Source: Herminiimonas sp. (GTDB taxonomy: Bacteria > Pseudomonadota > Gammaproteobacteria > Burkholderiales > Burkholderiaceae_D). Taken from it: a stretch of 64,000 nucleotides of DNA. The position numbers and the translations under genes were made by a program. Positions 9,439 through 19,306 of this stretch are shown piece by piece. A model generated the notes under the pieces. That model made no database searches, was not told the origin of the DNA, and worked only from the letters and a program-made list of their open reading frames with translations. How positions within the stretch are numbered: position 1 is the first letter of the stretch; each line of letters begins with the position of its first letter. The stretch is taken from contig JAQGLW010000133.1 of NCBI GenBank assembly GCA_028292665.1, positions 1-64,000 of the forward strand. Reading direction: 5' to 3'.

Positions 9439-9954
9439 ATGCAAAACCACTTCGATCTGTTCCACTTGCCGCAACGCTTCGCGCTCGACATGACCGCGTT
9501 GGATACGGCCTATCATGAAGTGCAAAATCAGGTGCATCCCGACAAGTTCGCCAATGCTCCCGATGCGGAAAAGCGGGTTGCGATGCAATGGGCGACGCGC
9601 GCCAACGAGGCATATCAGACACTGAAAAGTCCCTTCAAGCGCGCCGCCTATTTATGCGAATTGAACGGCATCGATCTGCAAACAGAATCCAATACCGCGA
9701 TGCCGCGCGAGTTTCTGATGCAGCAAATGGAATGGCGCGAGGCGCTGGACGATGCGAAAACGGCGAAAGATATCGATGCGCTGGAAAAGCTGAATGCCGA
9801 ATTGCGCGCCGCACGCAATACGCAAGTGGCGGAGATCGGCGAGTTACTGGATGCGAAAAATTTCGAACAGGCAGGACAAGAAGTGCGGCAGTTGATGTTT
9901 CTGGAAAAATTCGGAAATGAAATTGCGAATACGTTTGAAATAATCGAGGCGTGA
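9439..9954 (+). CDS. hscB: Co-chaperone HscB (J-domain)
   Basis: 171 residues. HscB brings IscU to HscA and stimulates its ATPase. The N-terminal J-domain begins NHFDLFHLPQRFALD and contains the HPD motif in NQVHPDKF. The C-terminal helical domain (MPREFLMQQMEWREAL) binds IscU. The start lies directly after the terminator-like hairpin. Confidence 0.96.
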   Translation: MQNHFDLFHLPQRFALDMTALDTAYHEVQNQVHPDKFANAPDAEKRVAMQWATRANEAYQTLKSPFKRAAYLCELNGIDLQTESNTAMPREFLMQQMEWREALDDAKTAKDIDALEKLNAELRAARNTQVAEIGELLDAKNFEQAGQEVRQLMFLEKFGNEIANTFEIIEA

Positions 9955-10040
9955 CTGCCATCGGCCTATCGGTCTTCGACGGAAATTGATCGTATTCAAG
10001 ATTAACAGCATAAAGAATTTGCGAATTGATAGATATTTAA

Positions 10041-11906
10041 ATGGCTCTCCTCCAAATCTCCGAACCCGGCATGTCCACAGCGCCGCACCAGCATCGGCTG
10101 GCTGTCGGCATCGACCTTGGCACCACCAACTCGCTTGTTGCGACGGTGCGCAACAGCATCCCGGAAGTGTTGAACGACGAAGCAGGGCGGCCGTTGCTGC
10201 CTTCCATCGTACGTTACCTGCCGAACGGCCATGCCCATGTCGGCTACAAGGCGCAGGCGGTGCAGACCACCGATCCGAGGAATACTGTCGTGTCGGTCAA
10301 ACGCTTCATGGGACGCGGATTGAAAGACATTGCCTATGCCGAGAACCTGCCGTACGACTTTCTCGATACGCCGGGAATGGTGCAGATCAAAACCGCGGCG
10401 GGCGTGAAAAATCCGGTTGAAATATCGGCGGAAATTCTCGCGACATTGCGCCAGCAGGCGGAAGACGCATTGGGCGACGAACTGGTCGGCGCGGTCATCA
10501 CGGTGCCGGCCTACTTCGACGATGCGCAGCGGCAGGCTACCAAGGATGCCGCCAAACTGGCCGGATTGAATGTGCTGCGCTTGCTGAATGAACCGACCGC
10601 CGCGGCGATTGCCTACGGACTGGATAATTCTTCGGAAGGCATTTACGCGGTGTACGACCTGGGCGGCGGCACCTTCGACATTTCCATTCTGAAACTGACC
10701 AAGGGCGTGTTTGAAGTGCTGGCCACGGGCGGCGACTCCGCACTGGGCGGCGACGACTTCGATCATCGCCTGTTCTGCTGGATCATCGAACAGGCCAGGC
10801 TGGCGCCGTTGTCGGATGAGGACACCAGCGTGCTGATGGTCAAGGCGCGCGAAGCGAAGGAATTATTGTCGACCAAGACCGAAACCCAGATCGATGCGGC
10901 ACTGAGTTCCGGCGAGGAAGTGCATTTGACATTGACTGCCGCGACCTTCGTGCAGATTACCAGGCATCTGGTCGCAAAAACCATGGCTCCCGTCAGAAAG
11001 GCGCTGCGCGACGCCGGATTGACGGTCGATGACATCGATGGCGTGGTGCTGGTCGGCGGCGCGACGCGCATGCCGCATGTGCGCAAGGAGGTCGGCGAGT
11101 TTTTCCAGACCACGCCGCTGGCCAACATCGACCCGGACAAGGTCGTCGCGCTCGGTGCGGCGATCCAGGCCAATCTGCTGGCAGGCAATCGCGCTGCCGG
11201 AGACGACTGGCTGCTGCTCGATGTGATCCCGCTGTCGCTCGGAATCGAGACAATGGGCGGTCTGGTGGAGAAAGTCATCCCGCGCAATTCCACGATTCCA
11301 TGCGCCCGTGCGCAGGAGTTCACCACGTTCAAGGATGGCCAGACTGCGATGGCGATTCATACCGTGCAGGGCGAGCGTGAACTGGTCAGCGATTGCCGCT
11401 CGCTTGCCAAATTCGAATTGCGGGGTATCCCGCCGATGGCCGCCGGCGCGGCGCGCATCCGCGTGACGTATCAGGTCGATGCCGACGGCCTGCTGTCGGT
11501 GTCGGCGCGCGAACTGCGTTCGGGCGTGGAAGCATCGATCAGCGTCAAGCCGTCGTACGGTTTGGGCGATGATGAAATCGCGCAGATGCTGCAGGACTCG
11601 TTCAAGTCGGCGGATGTCGACATGAAGCTGCGCGCATTGCGGGAAGAGCAGGTTGAAGCCGAGCGCATCGTGCTGGCGACGCAATCGGCGCTGGATGCGG
11701 ACGGCAATTTACTGTCGGACGCCGAGCGGGCCGATGTCAGTGCATTGATCGACGCCGTCCGCCGGCAGGCGCAGAGCGACGATCACCTTGCGATCAAGGC
11801 GGCAGTCGAAGCGCTCGCGCATGGCACTGAAGAATTTGCGGCGCGCAGAATGGACCGCAGCGTACGCACTGCGCTGACCGGCAAGAAGCTGGATGAAGTA
11901 GCTTAA
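10041..11906 (+). CDS. hscA: Fe-S protein maturation chaperone HscA (Hsp70 type)
   Basis: 621 residues. HscA uses ATP to help release clusters from IscU, binding its LPPVK motif. Typical Hsp70 features are [25 protein letters not shown] and [11 protein letters not shown] in the ATPase domain, and a substrate-binding domain starting about residue 390 ([14 protein letters not shown]). The start [10 protein letters not shown] matches the conserved HscA N-terminus, so ATG 10041 is preferred to ATG 10071. Confidence 0.97.
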   Translation: MALLQISEPGMSTAPHQHRLAVGIDLGTTNSLVATVRNSIPEVLNDEAGRPLLPSIVRYLPNGHAHVGYKAQAVQTTDPRNTVVSVKRFMGRGLKDIAYAENLPYDFLDTPGMVQIKTAAGVKNPVEISAEILATLRQQAEDALGDELVGAVITVPAYFDDAQRQATKDAAKLAGLNVLRLLNEPTAAAIAYGLDNSSEGIYAVYDLGGGTFDISILKLTKGVFEVLATGGDSALGGDDFDHRLFCWIIEQARLAPLSDEDTSVLMVKAREAKELLSTKTETQIDAALSSGEEVHLTLTAATFVQITRHLVAKTMAPVRKALRDAGLTVDDIDGVVLVGGATRMPHVRKEVGEFFQTTPLANIDPDKVVALGAAIQANLLAGNRAAGDDWLLLDVIPLSLGIETMGGLVEKVIPRNSTIPCARAQEFTTFKDGQTAMAIHTVQGERELVSDCRSLAKFELRGIPPMAAGAARIRVTYQVDADGLLSVSARELRSGVEASISVKPSYGLGDDEIAQMLQDSFKSADVDMKLRALREEQVEAERIVLATQSALDADGNLLSDAERADVSALIDAVRRQAQSDDHLAIKAAVEALAHGTEEFAARRMDRSVRTALTGKKLDEVA

Positions 11907-11934
11907 GAATCACTAACATATCAAGGAAGTCGAC

Positions 11935-12273
11935 GTGCCACAAATTGTTGTATTACCTCATGCCACCTTATGCCCGGAAGGTGCGGTGATCGATGCGCCC
12001 GCCGGCAAATCGCTGTGCGATGCGCTGCTCGACAGCGATATCGAGATCGAGCACGCATGCGAAAAATCGTGTGCATGCACCACTTGCCATGTGGTGATCC
12101 GCGAAGGCTTCGAATCGCTCAATGAGCCGCAGGAAAAGGAAGAGGATCTGCTCGACATGGCATGGGGACTGGAAGCGACGTCGCGCTTGTCGTGCCAGGC
12201 TGTTCTGAGCGATGAGAACCTGGTGGTCGAAATTCCGAAATACACGATCAACCATGCGCGCGAAAATAATTAA
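11935..12273 (+). CDS. fdx: [2Fe-2S] ferredoxin of the isc system
   Basis: 112 residues, GTG start with AAGGAAG upstream. The ligands are in CEKSCACTTCHVV and LSCQ, the adrenodoxin-type spacing. The isc ferredoxin supplies electrons for cluster assembly on IscU. It lies 28 bases after hscA in the same operon. Confidence 0.96.
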   Translation: MPQIVVLPHATLCPEGAVIDAPAGKSLCDALLDSDIEIEHACEKSCACTTCHVVIREGFESLNEPQEKEEDLLDMAWGLEATSRLSCQAVLSDENLVVEIPKYTINHARENN

Positions 12274-12298
12274 TCGGAAATCGCAACAGGGGGAATGA

Positions 12299-12496
12299 AT
12301 GATGAAATGGACCGATACCATCCGTATTGCGGAAGAGCTGCACGATAAATTTCCCGATGTCGATCCGACGGCGGTGCGCTTTACCGACCTGCATAACTGG
12401 GTGTGCGAACTGAAGGATTTTGACGACGATCACAAGCGGGGCGGGGAGAAGATACTGGAAGCGATCCAGGCGGCCTGGATCGAGGAAGCGCAATAA
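12299..12496 (+). CDS. iscX: IscX (YfhJ), iron-binding adaptor of IscS
   Basis: 65 residues, the normal length. MKWTDTIRIAEELHDKFPDV and HNWVCELKDF are characteristic. IscX binds IscS and modulates desulfurase activity depending on iron. An AGGGGGAA ribosome binding site precedes two adjacent ATG codons. It is the last isc gene and is followed by a strong terminator. Confidence 0.95.
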   Translation: MMKWTDTIRIAEELHDKFPDVDPTAVRFTDLHNWVCELKDFDDDHKRGGEKILEAIQAAWIEEAQ

Positions 12497-12580
12497 AAAG
12501 GCGGCAGTCAAGGCAATGCCGGCCGGTTAATGGAGAAGCCCCATTATCCGACCGGCATTGCCTTGATTGCCGCCTTTTCC
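12495..12580 (+). terminator. Long inverted repeat terminating the isc operon
   Basis: AAAAGGCGGCAGTCAAGGCA (from 12497) and its near-complement ending TGCCGCCTTTT (to 12577) flank a 21-base loop region. The stem is about 30 bases and ends in a T run, so it should act on both strands. Confidence 0.85.
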
Positions 12581-12621
12581 ACAAATCCCCGGCCCGGGTT
12601 GACCCAGGCTGCGTATCGATC

Positions 12622-12785
12622 CTAGAGCGGTTTTCATATCAGTGTATGGGCGCTGTGGGCCGCTTTGAAGCGCATGGCGGCGTTGTTCGTCGCTTGTGTG
12701 GCTGGCCACACTGCGCTCCTCGCGCCTTGCCCTGCACCCCAAACCAACCCGCATCACCCTCACACTGATACGAAAATCGCTCTAG
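12622..12785. repeat. MITE-like element with 24-bp terminal inverted repeats
   Basis: CTAGAGCGGTTTTCATATC... at 12622-12645 is the inverted copy, with two mismatches, of the segment ending CGAAAATCGCTCTAG at 12762-12785. The 164-base unit has no gene. The right terminus supplies the stop codon of the neighbouring glycine-zipper gene. It resembles a miniature inverted-repeat element; the CTAG ends suggest the usual insertion preference of some IS families. Confidence 0.65.
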
Positions 12786-13483
12786 CTACGCGATGTCAAA
12801 TACCCGTCGACCACTTTGACGCGATCGCCGACGCTCCACGACGGATGCGAGTTATACGGGAAATTACGAACGGCGCCGTCTTCCATGCGCACGCGTACCT
12901 GATAGGTCGTTGCCGTATGCGTGCGCTTCTCGATCTCATTTCCGGCAAATCCGCCACCGACCGCGCCTGCTACCGTTGCCAGGGTGCGGCCATTGCCGCC
13001 GCCGACCTGATTGCCCAGCAGACCGCCCACTACGCCACCTGCCACGACACCGAGACCACTGGGTTTGGCCTGGGTTTGCACCGCATGAACCGACTCGACC
13101 CGGCCGCAGCTATGGCAAATAGCGGGCGCTTGAGCGACTTGCGTGGTCTGTTGCGAATAGTCCGGAGTTGAACCGGACGCCGAACTGTGCTTTGCGGTTT
13201 TTTGATGTTTTACTACAAGAGCAGAAGCAGCCGGCTTTGCAGGAACGGCAACGTCATTCGTTGCGACTTTGCTCTCCGTCGCAGTAGTCGGCGCGCCGGC
13301 CGCCAAAGGCGCCGATTGCGTCGGAGCCGTCGATTCTGTGGGTGCAGCCGGCGTTACCGTGCTGTTGGAATTCGGAAGTACTCCTGTAATGGCTGCAACA
13401 CCCACCAGACTGACCAGCATCACCGAAACCGAAGCCGCAGCGACGAGCGGATGAATGCGATTTGATGTTTTGTTAACGTCCAT
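12782..13483 (-). CDS. Glycine-zipper 2TM-domain envelope protein
   Basis: 233 residues. An N-terminal membrane segment (residues about 13-37, SVMLVSLVGVAAITGV) is followed by a Pro/Thr/Ala-rich linker and a glycine-zipper pair (GVVAGGVVGGLLGNQVGGG and TVAGAVGGGFAGNEIEK, residues about 145-182). A C-terminal SH3-like stretch (YQVRVRMEDGAVRNF) follows. The family is placed in the cell envelope; its function is not known. A paralogue with the same N-terminus lies in the transposon (33720-34220). The stop codon falls in the end of the MITE-like repeat, so the last residues may have been changed by its insertion. Confidence 0.85.
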   Translation of the reverse strand: MDVNKTSNRIHPLVAAASVSVMLVSLVGVAAITGVLPNSNSTVTPAAPTESTAPTQSAPLAAGAPTTATESKVATNDVAVPAKPAASALVVKHQKTAKHSSASGSTPDYSQQTTQVAQAPAICHSCGRVESVHAVQTQAKPSGLGVVAGGVVGGLLGNQVGGGNGRTLATVAGAVGGGFAGNEIEKRTHTATTYQVRVRMEDGAVRNFPYNSHPSWSVGDRVKVVDGYLTSRS

Positions 13484-13631
13484 AATTTCCTCCAGTTAAT
13501 TTTCATTCTCGCTGTCTATGAACACATTATCGACGCCAAGTTGCATGATGAGTAGGAAAATAATGTGTCAGATGTAATCGTTTGTAACGAGTGAATTCAA
13601 TTTCGACAATTAACTATAAATGAAACCATAA

Positions 13632-13668
13632 ATGAAAACGGGACCGCAATATGCGGTCCCGTTTTCAT
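13632..13668 (-). terminator. Intrinsic terminator after lysS
   Basis: ATGAAAACGGGACCGC and GCGGTCCCGTTTTCAT form a perfect 16-base stem with a short loop, directly downstream of the lysS stop (minus strand). The T-rich arm works for both strands. Confidence 0.85.
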
Positions 13669-13686
13669 GAAAAAACTTGAGCTGAA

Positions 13687-15216
13687 TCAATCTTCGCGGC
13701 GCAGATGCGGAAACAGGATCACGTCGCGGATATTGGGCGAATCCGTAATCAGCATCATCAGCCGATCGATGCCGATGCCGCAACCCCCGGCAGGCGGCAT
13801 GCCGTACTCAAGCGCACGGATGTAATCGGCATCGTAGTACATTGCCTCTTCGTCGCCCGCGTCCTTCGCCGCCACCTGCGCCTGAAAACGTGCGGCCTGA
13901 TCTTCCGCATCGTTCAACTCCGAAAAACCGTTGGCGATTTCACGGCCGGTGATGAACAGCTCGAAACGTTCGGTGATGCCGGGAACCGTATCGGATGCGC
14001 GCGCCAGCGGCGACACCTCGACCGGATAGTCGACGATATAGGTCGGCTCCCACAACTGCGCTTCCGCCGTTTCTTCGAACAGCGCGAGTTGCAGCGCGCC
14101 GAGGCCGGCGGCGGCAAATGGTTTCACGCCGAATTTTTTCAGTTCCTGCTTTATGAATGCGGCATCATGCAATTGTTCGTTCGTATAGTGCGGTGCGTAC
14201 TTGTTGATCGCCTGCACAATGGTCATCCGATGGAACGGCTTGCTTAAATCCAGTTCGCGGCCCTGATAGGTCAGCGACGCGGTGCCGTGCGCATCGACCG
14301 CCGCCTGCCGGATCACCGCCTCGGTGAAGTCCATCAGCCATCGGTAATCCACATAGGCGGCATAGAATTCCATCATCGTGAATTCAGGATTGTGGCGCGG
14401 CGATACGCCTTCATTGCGGAAGTTGCGGTTGACCTCGAACACGCGGTCGAAGCCGCCGACCACCAGCCGCTTCAGATACAGCTCGGGCGCGATGCGCAGG
14501 AACATCTGCATGTCGAGCGCGTTGTGATGCGTGATGAAAGGCTTGGCCGCTGCGCCGCCCGGAATCGCATGCAGCATCGGCGTCTCGACTTCCATGAATT
14601 CATGTTTCTCCATGAAACGCCGGATCGACGACATCGCCGCGGTGCGCGCCTTGAAAGTGCGGCGCGTCTCTTCGTTCATGATCAGATCGACGTAGCGCTG
14701 GCGGTACTTGGTTTCCTGATCGGCCAGGCCGTGGAACTTGTCCGGCAGCGGACGCAGCGATTTGGTCAGCAGGCGCAGGCCGGTGACCTTGACCGACAGC
14801 TCGCCGGTTTTTGTCTTGAACAGCGTACCTTCGGCGCCCAGGATATCGCCCATGTCGTAATGCTTGAACGCTTCGTGCTCAGCTTCGCCGGCCAGTTCGT
14901 TGGTGATGTAGAGCTGAATGCGGCCATCTGTCTTGGGGCCGGACGCGTCCTGGATCGTGGCGAAGGAGGCCTTGCCCATTACGCGCTTCAGCATCATGCG
15001 GCCGGCGACGACGACTTTCACAGCCTGCGCTTCCAACGCGTCGCGCTCTGTCTCGCCGTATTCGGCCTGCAGTGCCGCCGCCTTGTGCTGCGGACGGAAA
15101 TCGTTCGGAAAAGCGATCCCTTGATTGCGCAACGCCGCAAGCTTGGCGCGGCGCTCCACGATGATCGAATTTTCGTCTTTCTCTTCCTGTATTGCGCTGT
15201 ATTTGTCAGTCATCAT
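13687..15216 (-). CDS. lysS: Lysyl-tRNA synthetase, class II
   Basis: 509 residues. It charges tRNA-Lys. The N-terminal OB-fold anticodon domain ([19 protein letters not shown]) precedes the class II catalytic core with motif 2 ([20 protein letters not shown]) and motif 3 ([19 protein letters not shown]). It begins 6 bases after prfB on the same strand, the conserved prfB-lysS arrangement, and likely shares its transcript. Confidence 0.97.
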   Translation of the reverse strand: MMTDKYSAIQEEKDENSIIVERRAKLAALRNQGIAFPNDFRPQHKAAALQAEYGETERDALEAQAVKVVVAGRMMLKRVMGKASFATIQDASGPKTDGRIQLYITNELAGEAEHEAFKHYDMGDILGAEGTLFKTKTGELSVKVTGLRLLTKSLRPLPDKFHGLADQETKYRQRYVDLIMNEETRRTFKARTAAMSSIRRFMEKHEFMEVETPMLHAIPGGAAAKPFITHHNALDMQMFLRIAPELYLKRLVVGGFDRVFEVNRNFRNEGVSPRHNPEFTMMEFYAAYVDYRWLMDFTEAVIRQAAVDAHGTASLTYQGRELDLSKPFHRMTIVQAINKYAPHYTNEQLHDAAFIKQELKKFGVKPFAAAGLGALQLALFEETAEAQLWEPTYIVDYPVEVSPLARASDTVPGITERFELFITGREIANGFSELNDAEDQAARFQAQVAAKDAGDEEAMYYDADYIRALEYGMPPAGGCGIGIDRLMMLITDSPNIRDVILFPHLRRED

Positions 15217-15221
15217 GATTC

Positions 15222-16326
15222 TTAGACGCCTTGTTTGAGAGATGCCGCAATGAATCCGTCGAGATCGCCATCCAGCACGGCCTTGGTGTTGCCCGTCTCG
15301 AAATTGGTTCGCAAGTCCTTGATCCGCGATTGGTCCAGCACGTAAGAACGGATCTGGTGGCCCCAGCCGACATCGGTCTTGGAGTCTTCCAGTTTTTGCT
15401 GGTCGCTCATGCGTTTGCGCAATTCATGCTCGTACAGGCGCGACTTCAGCATCTCCCAGGCTTCGGCGCGATTGCGGTGCTGGCTGCGGTCGTTCTGGCA
15501 TTGCACCACGATGCCGGACGGCGCGTGGGTCAAGCGCACGGCGGAATCGGTCTTGTTGATGTGCTGTCCACCGGCGCCCGACGCACGATAAGTGTCGACG
15601 CGCACGTCGGCCGGGTTGATGTCGATTTCAATCGATTCGTCCACTTCCGGATAAACGAACAGGCTGCAGAACGAGGTGTGGCGGCCATTGGCCGAATCGA
15701 ACGGCGATTTGCGCACCAGGCGATGCACGCCGGTCTCGGTGCGCAAAAAGCCGTACGCGTAATCGCCTTCGACCTTGATGGTCGCGGTCTTGATGCCCGC
15801 CACCTCGCCATCGGATTGTTCGAGGATGTCGACTTTGAAACCTTTGCGTTCGCAATAGCGCAAGTACTGGCGCAGGATCATCGATGCCCAATCCTGCGCT
15901 TCGGTGCCGCCCGCGCCGGCCTGAATGTCGATAAAGCAATTGTTGGAATCCATCGGATTGCTGAACATCCGGCGGAACTCCATGCCCTCCACCAGTTGCT
16001 TCAGCCCTTCGACGTCTTGCTCGATGGCGAGCAGCGTATCTTCATCCTGCTCTTCGCGCGCCATCGCGAACAGGTCTGCGGCGTCACGCAGTTCGGTATC
16101 GGTCTTGATCAGGGTATGCACGATGGCTTCGAGCGATTTTTTCTCTTTGCCAAGCTCGAGCGCGCGTTTCTGATCGTCCCAGACGGTGGGGTCTTCTAGT
16201 TCTTCGTTGACTTGTTCCAGCTTCTCCGACTTCGTATCGAAGTCAAAGATACCTCCGAAGTTCGGTTTCGCGGGTAGTCAGATCCGCGAGCAGCGCTGAC
16301 AGGGAATTGAGGCGTTCGGCTTCCAT
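15222..16326 (-). CDS. prfB: Peptide chain release factor 2 (programmed +1 frameshift)
   Basis: RF2 releases peptides at UGA and UAA. Translation starts at the ATG at 16324-16326 ([13 protein letters not shown]). An in-frame TGA at 16243-16245 lies in CGGAGGTATCTTTGAC, the classic shift site with an internal Shine-Dalgarno (GGAGG) and slippery CTT. A +1 shift continues as [19 protein letters not shown] and then about 300 residues to 15222, giving roughly 366-367 residues. [15 protein letters not shown] holds the SPF stop-codon tripeptide and [15 protein letters not shown] the GGQ motif. This frameshift is the known autoregulatory device. Confidence 0.96.
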
Positions 16327-16459
16327 GATGATTTCTTCTGCAATCAAACCCTAGATTATACCCGAGCGGGCAGCGGAGAAGGCTGGTTCAAGCGACCCGA
16401 TGCCTGAACTTTGATATGCATTTGACAGCTGTCCGCCGGACGATTGCGTTCAAAACCGG

Positions 16460-18154
16460 TCAGATCGATTCGGCATGCTCGACCAGCAATTGCACGCGCG
16501 TCACGCCATTGAATTCATTCGCATCCAGCCGGTATGCCACCCTGGCCCGATCCGGCAATGCATCCGCATGCCCGAACCAGATCGCATCGTAGCGGCGGCC
16601 GTCTTTCTCAAGTTGCAATTTCAAATGTTTTTCTTTGAGGACACGCTGGTTCACCACCCGGAATTCATCGCAGAATACCGGCGGTGCAAAACCCTGGCCC
16701 CATACCTGGCCATCCATCACCTCGATGAACTGAGTCGTGAAGTACGCATCTTCCAGCGGCCCATCGGTTTCCAGCACGCGCTCCAGCTGGCTTCGATCCA
16801 GCCATTCGCGGCCGACCGCTTCGAAGGCCGCGCTGAACGAGTCGAACGCATCCGCGCGTATCGTCAGGCCGGCCGCCATCGCGTGGCCGCCGAATTTGTC
16901 GATCAGGGTCGGCGCGTGTTTGGATACCAGGTCCAGTGCGTCGCGCAAATGAAAGCCGGCGATCGAGCGGCCCGACCCCTTGATCCAGCCGTCGCCGGCC
17001 GGCGCAAAGGTGATCGTCGGCCGGTAAAACTTGTCCTTCAGCCGCGATGCGACGATGCCGATCACGCCCTGATGCCAGGATGCATCGAATACGCTGATCG
17101 TTGCGCTGTCTTTCGGATTGATTGCTTCGAGCAATGCGAGCGCCGTATCCTGCATGTCCGCTTCGATCGTGCGCCGTTCGCGGTTGATTTCATCCAGCTG
17201 CTGGGCGATTGCCCATGCGCGGCCTTCATCGTCGGTGGTCAGGCATTCGATGCCCAGCGACATATCGGCCAGCCGGCCTGCCGCATTCAGCCGCGGGCCG
17301 AGTGCAAACCCGAGATCGAACGGCGTGGCGCGCCGCGCTTCCCGGCCGGCCGCGCGGAACAATGCGGCGATGCCGGGCTGCATGCGGCCGGCACGCATCC
17401 GCTTCAGGCCCTGCGCGACCAGGATGCGGTTATTGGCATCGAGTTTCACCACGTCGGCGACGGTGCCGAGCGCCACCAGGTCGAGCAGCGCATCCAGTTT
17501 CGGCTGGGTCTGCGCATCGAATATGCCGCGCCTGCGCATTTCGGCGCGCAGCGCAAGCAGCACATAAAACATCACGCCGACGCCTGCCAGGTTCTTGCTC
17601 GGGAAACCGCATGCGGGTTGATTCGGATTGACGATCACGCGCGCGGCGGGCAGCGTGTCGGCCGGCAAATGGTGGTCGGTCACGACTACGTCGATGCCGC
17701 GCCGGTTCGCTTCCGCCACGCCGTCGATGCTGGCGATGCCGTTATCGACGGTGATGATGATGTCGGGCGATTTCTCTTTTGCCGTCAGCGCGACGATTTC
17801 CGGCGTCAGGCCGTAGCCGTATTCAAACCGGTTCGGCACGATGAAATCGACGCGTGCGCCCAGTGCGCGCAAGCCGCGCAGCGCGACTGCGCAGGCGGTC
17901 GCGCCGTCGCAATCGTAGTCTGCGACGATAACCAGTTTTTTCCGGGCATCGATCGCATCGGCCAGGAAGCCGGCGGCCGCATCGATATGCAGCAGGCCCG
18001 CCGGCGCGATCAGCGCCGTCATGTCGCTGGAAAGTTCTTTTACGTCTGTCAGGCCGCGCGCCGCATAGAGCCGCGCCAGAACCGGATGTACGCCGCTCTG
18101 CCGCAATAATTCGGCAGTCCGGTAAGGATAAGGGCGGGTCGCAATACGGGTCAT
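16460..18154 (-). CDS. recJ: Single-stranded-DNA 5'-exonuclease RecJ
   Basis: 564 residues, full length. RecJ degrades single-stranded DNA 5' to 3' in recombination and mismatch repair. DHH-family motifs are VADYDCDGATACA, VDNGIAS, VTDHHLPAD and the C-terminal DHHA1 motif GGHAMAAGLT. An OB-fold C-terminus follows. The start overlaps the upstream gene's stop by 4 bases (18151-18154), which indicates translational coupling. A 544-codon open frame lies antisense to it but is a by-product of GC-rich codons. Confidence 0.96.
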   Translation of the reverse strand: MTRIATRPYPYRTAELLRQSGVHPVLARLYAARGLTDVKELSSDMTALIAPAGLLHIDAAAGFLADAIDARKKLVIVADYDCDGATACAVALRGLRALGARVDFIVPNRFEYGYGLTPEIVALTAKEKSPDIIITVDNGIASIDGVAEANRRGIDVVVTDHHLPADTLPAARVIVNPNQPACGFPSKNLAGVGVMFYVLLALRAEMRRRGIFDAQTQPKLDALLDLVALGTVADVVKLDANNRILVAQGLKRMRAGRMQPGIAALFRAAGREARRATPFDLGFALGPRLNAAGRLADMSLGIECLTTDDEGRAWAIAQQLDEINRERRTIEADMQDTALALLEAINPKDSATISVFDASWHQGVIGIVASRLKDKFYRPTITFAPAGDGWIKGSGRSIAGFHLRDALDLVSKHAPTLIDKFGGHAMAAGLTIRADAFDSFSAAFEAVGREWLDRSQLERVLETDGPLEDAYFTTQFIEVMDGQVWGQGFAPPVFCDEFRVVNQRVLKEKHLKLQLEKDGRRYDAIWFGHADALPDRARVAYRLDANEFNGVTRVQLLVEHAESI

Positions 18155-19203
18155 CGGATGAATTTCGAAAGAGAGGGTTTGATCCAGAATTTTCGCACCG
18201 ACTGTTTTCCGGATGACGATTCCGACAAGTGCGTGCCGTGACTGAAAATCAGCGAAACTGCATCTATTTTACCGGCTTTGAGCGCTTCCAATGCAGGCGA
18301 AAACCAGTCGGACTCCAGCGTATGGAACCGGTCCAGCCAGACCGACCAGTCTCCGGCGAGCGCCGGTTCGATCAGCGTGTCGACGACGGCCAGACCGTGT
18401 TCCGGCGATGTTGCGATGGCATCGGATGCAGTGGCCGCGTGTTTTTGCAGGATTGCCGGTTGCCTCGGCGCGCCGGCCCAGCCGGGCAGGTTGAATACTT
18501 CCCGATAACGCGGCGGCGCGCTGTCCATCGTGGTCGGCGTGCCGCCCCAAAGCCAGACTGAATTGACTGTCTGCAGGCCGCGCGCTTCACGCTCCGCATT
18601 GACGGCATGCGAATGCCACAGCATCTGCACTTCGTTTTGCAGTCTGCGCCAGTCGCGTTCGCCGTCGCCTTGCGGCATCCAGATGTCGATATTGTGGCCG
18701 CAGGCGGCATCCGGAGTCGATGTCCGGAGCGCATCCCATGCATCGGCACGGATAAACCAGGTGCGGGCATCGCCATAAAGCAGAGGCCGGTCGAATTCTT
18801 CGAATAGCGGTTTGGCCGCATCGAACAAAGCGTGCGATTCATGCTCGGAGAGCGCCAGTTGCCGCAGATCGGTCAGTACAAGATGGTCGCGCGCAACGTG
18901 CAGATGCGCCGGGTGGAGCATGAACCAGACGCCCGGGTCGGGCGTCAAGCCGGCCGCCTGCATTGCCGCCGTGGCAATAGGCGGGCTGCCGCCGATAGGC
19001 AGGCGCCGGTCCAGCCCGAACTGCCGGGCCAGCCAGATCTCGTGCGGCAGCGCGCGCGAGAATCCGTCGAATGTCTGATCGCGCCGCGATTTTGCACGGG
19101 CGATCAGGGTGGCCAGCGCGGGGGTTTTTAATTCCCGCAATAAATCCGGCGCCATTTCCGCGGGCGGCAATCCGAACGGTAACAGAATATCGAGATGACT
19201 CAT
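18151..19203 (-). CDS. Conserved protein upstream of recJ (function unassigned)
   Basis: 350 residues starting MSHLDILLPFGLPP at 19203. I recognise it as the conserved betaproteobacterial protein that precedes recJ, sometimes labelled RpfE-type regulator or phosphoglycerate-mutase-like, but I see no clear catalytic motif. Notable segments are WFMLHPAHLHVARDHL, the Trp-rich NSVWLWGGTPT, and SLIFSHGTHL near the end. No signal peptide or membrane segment is visible. Its stop overlaps the recJ start by 4 bases, so the two are probably made together. I do not assign a function. Confidence 0.75.
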   Translation of the reverse strand: MSHLDILLPFGLPPAEMAPDLLRELKTPALATLIARAKSRRDQTFDGFSRALPHEIWLARQFGLDRRLPIGGSPPIATAAMQAAGLTPDPGVWFMLHPAHLHVARDHLVLTDLRQLALSEHESHALFDAAKPLFEEFDRPLLYGDARTWFIRADAWDALRTSTPDAACGHNIDIWMPQGDGERDWRRLQNEVQMLWHSHAVNAEREARGLQTVNSVWLWGGTPTTMDSAPPRYREVFNLPGWAGAPRQPAILQKHAATASDAIATSPEHGLAVVDTLIEPALAGDWSVWLDRFHTLESDWFSPALEALKAGKIDAVSLIFSHGTHLSESSSGKQSVRKFWIKPSLSKFIR

Positions 19204-19306
19204 GGTGCGATTGTAGGGCAAGTATGGCAAACTGCGGACTGCATTCAGCGCTTATGGATAAATCAATTGCGCGTCCGGATTTTTGCGATCCTTTCAGGAG
19301 TATTTA

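Noticed and set aside
13705-14247. Open frame opposite lysS
   Set aside because: Antisense shadow.
16475-18109. Open frame of 544 codons opposite recJ
   Set aside because: Antisense shadow of a GC-rich gene; no start signal and a sequence of low sense (Arg/His/Gln-rich).
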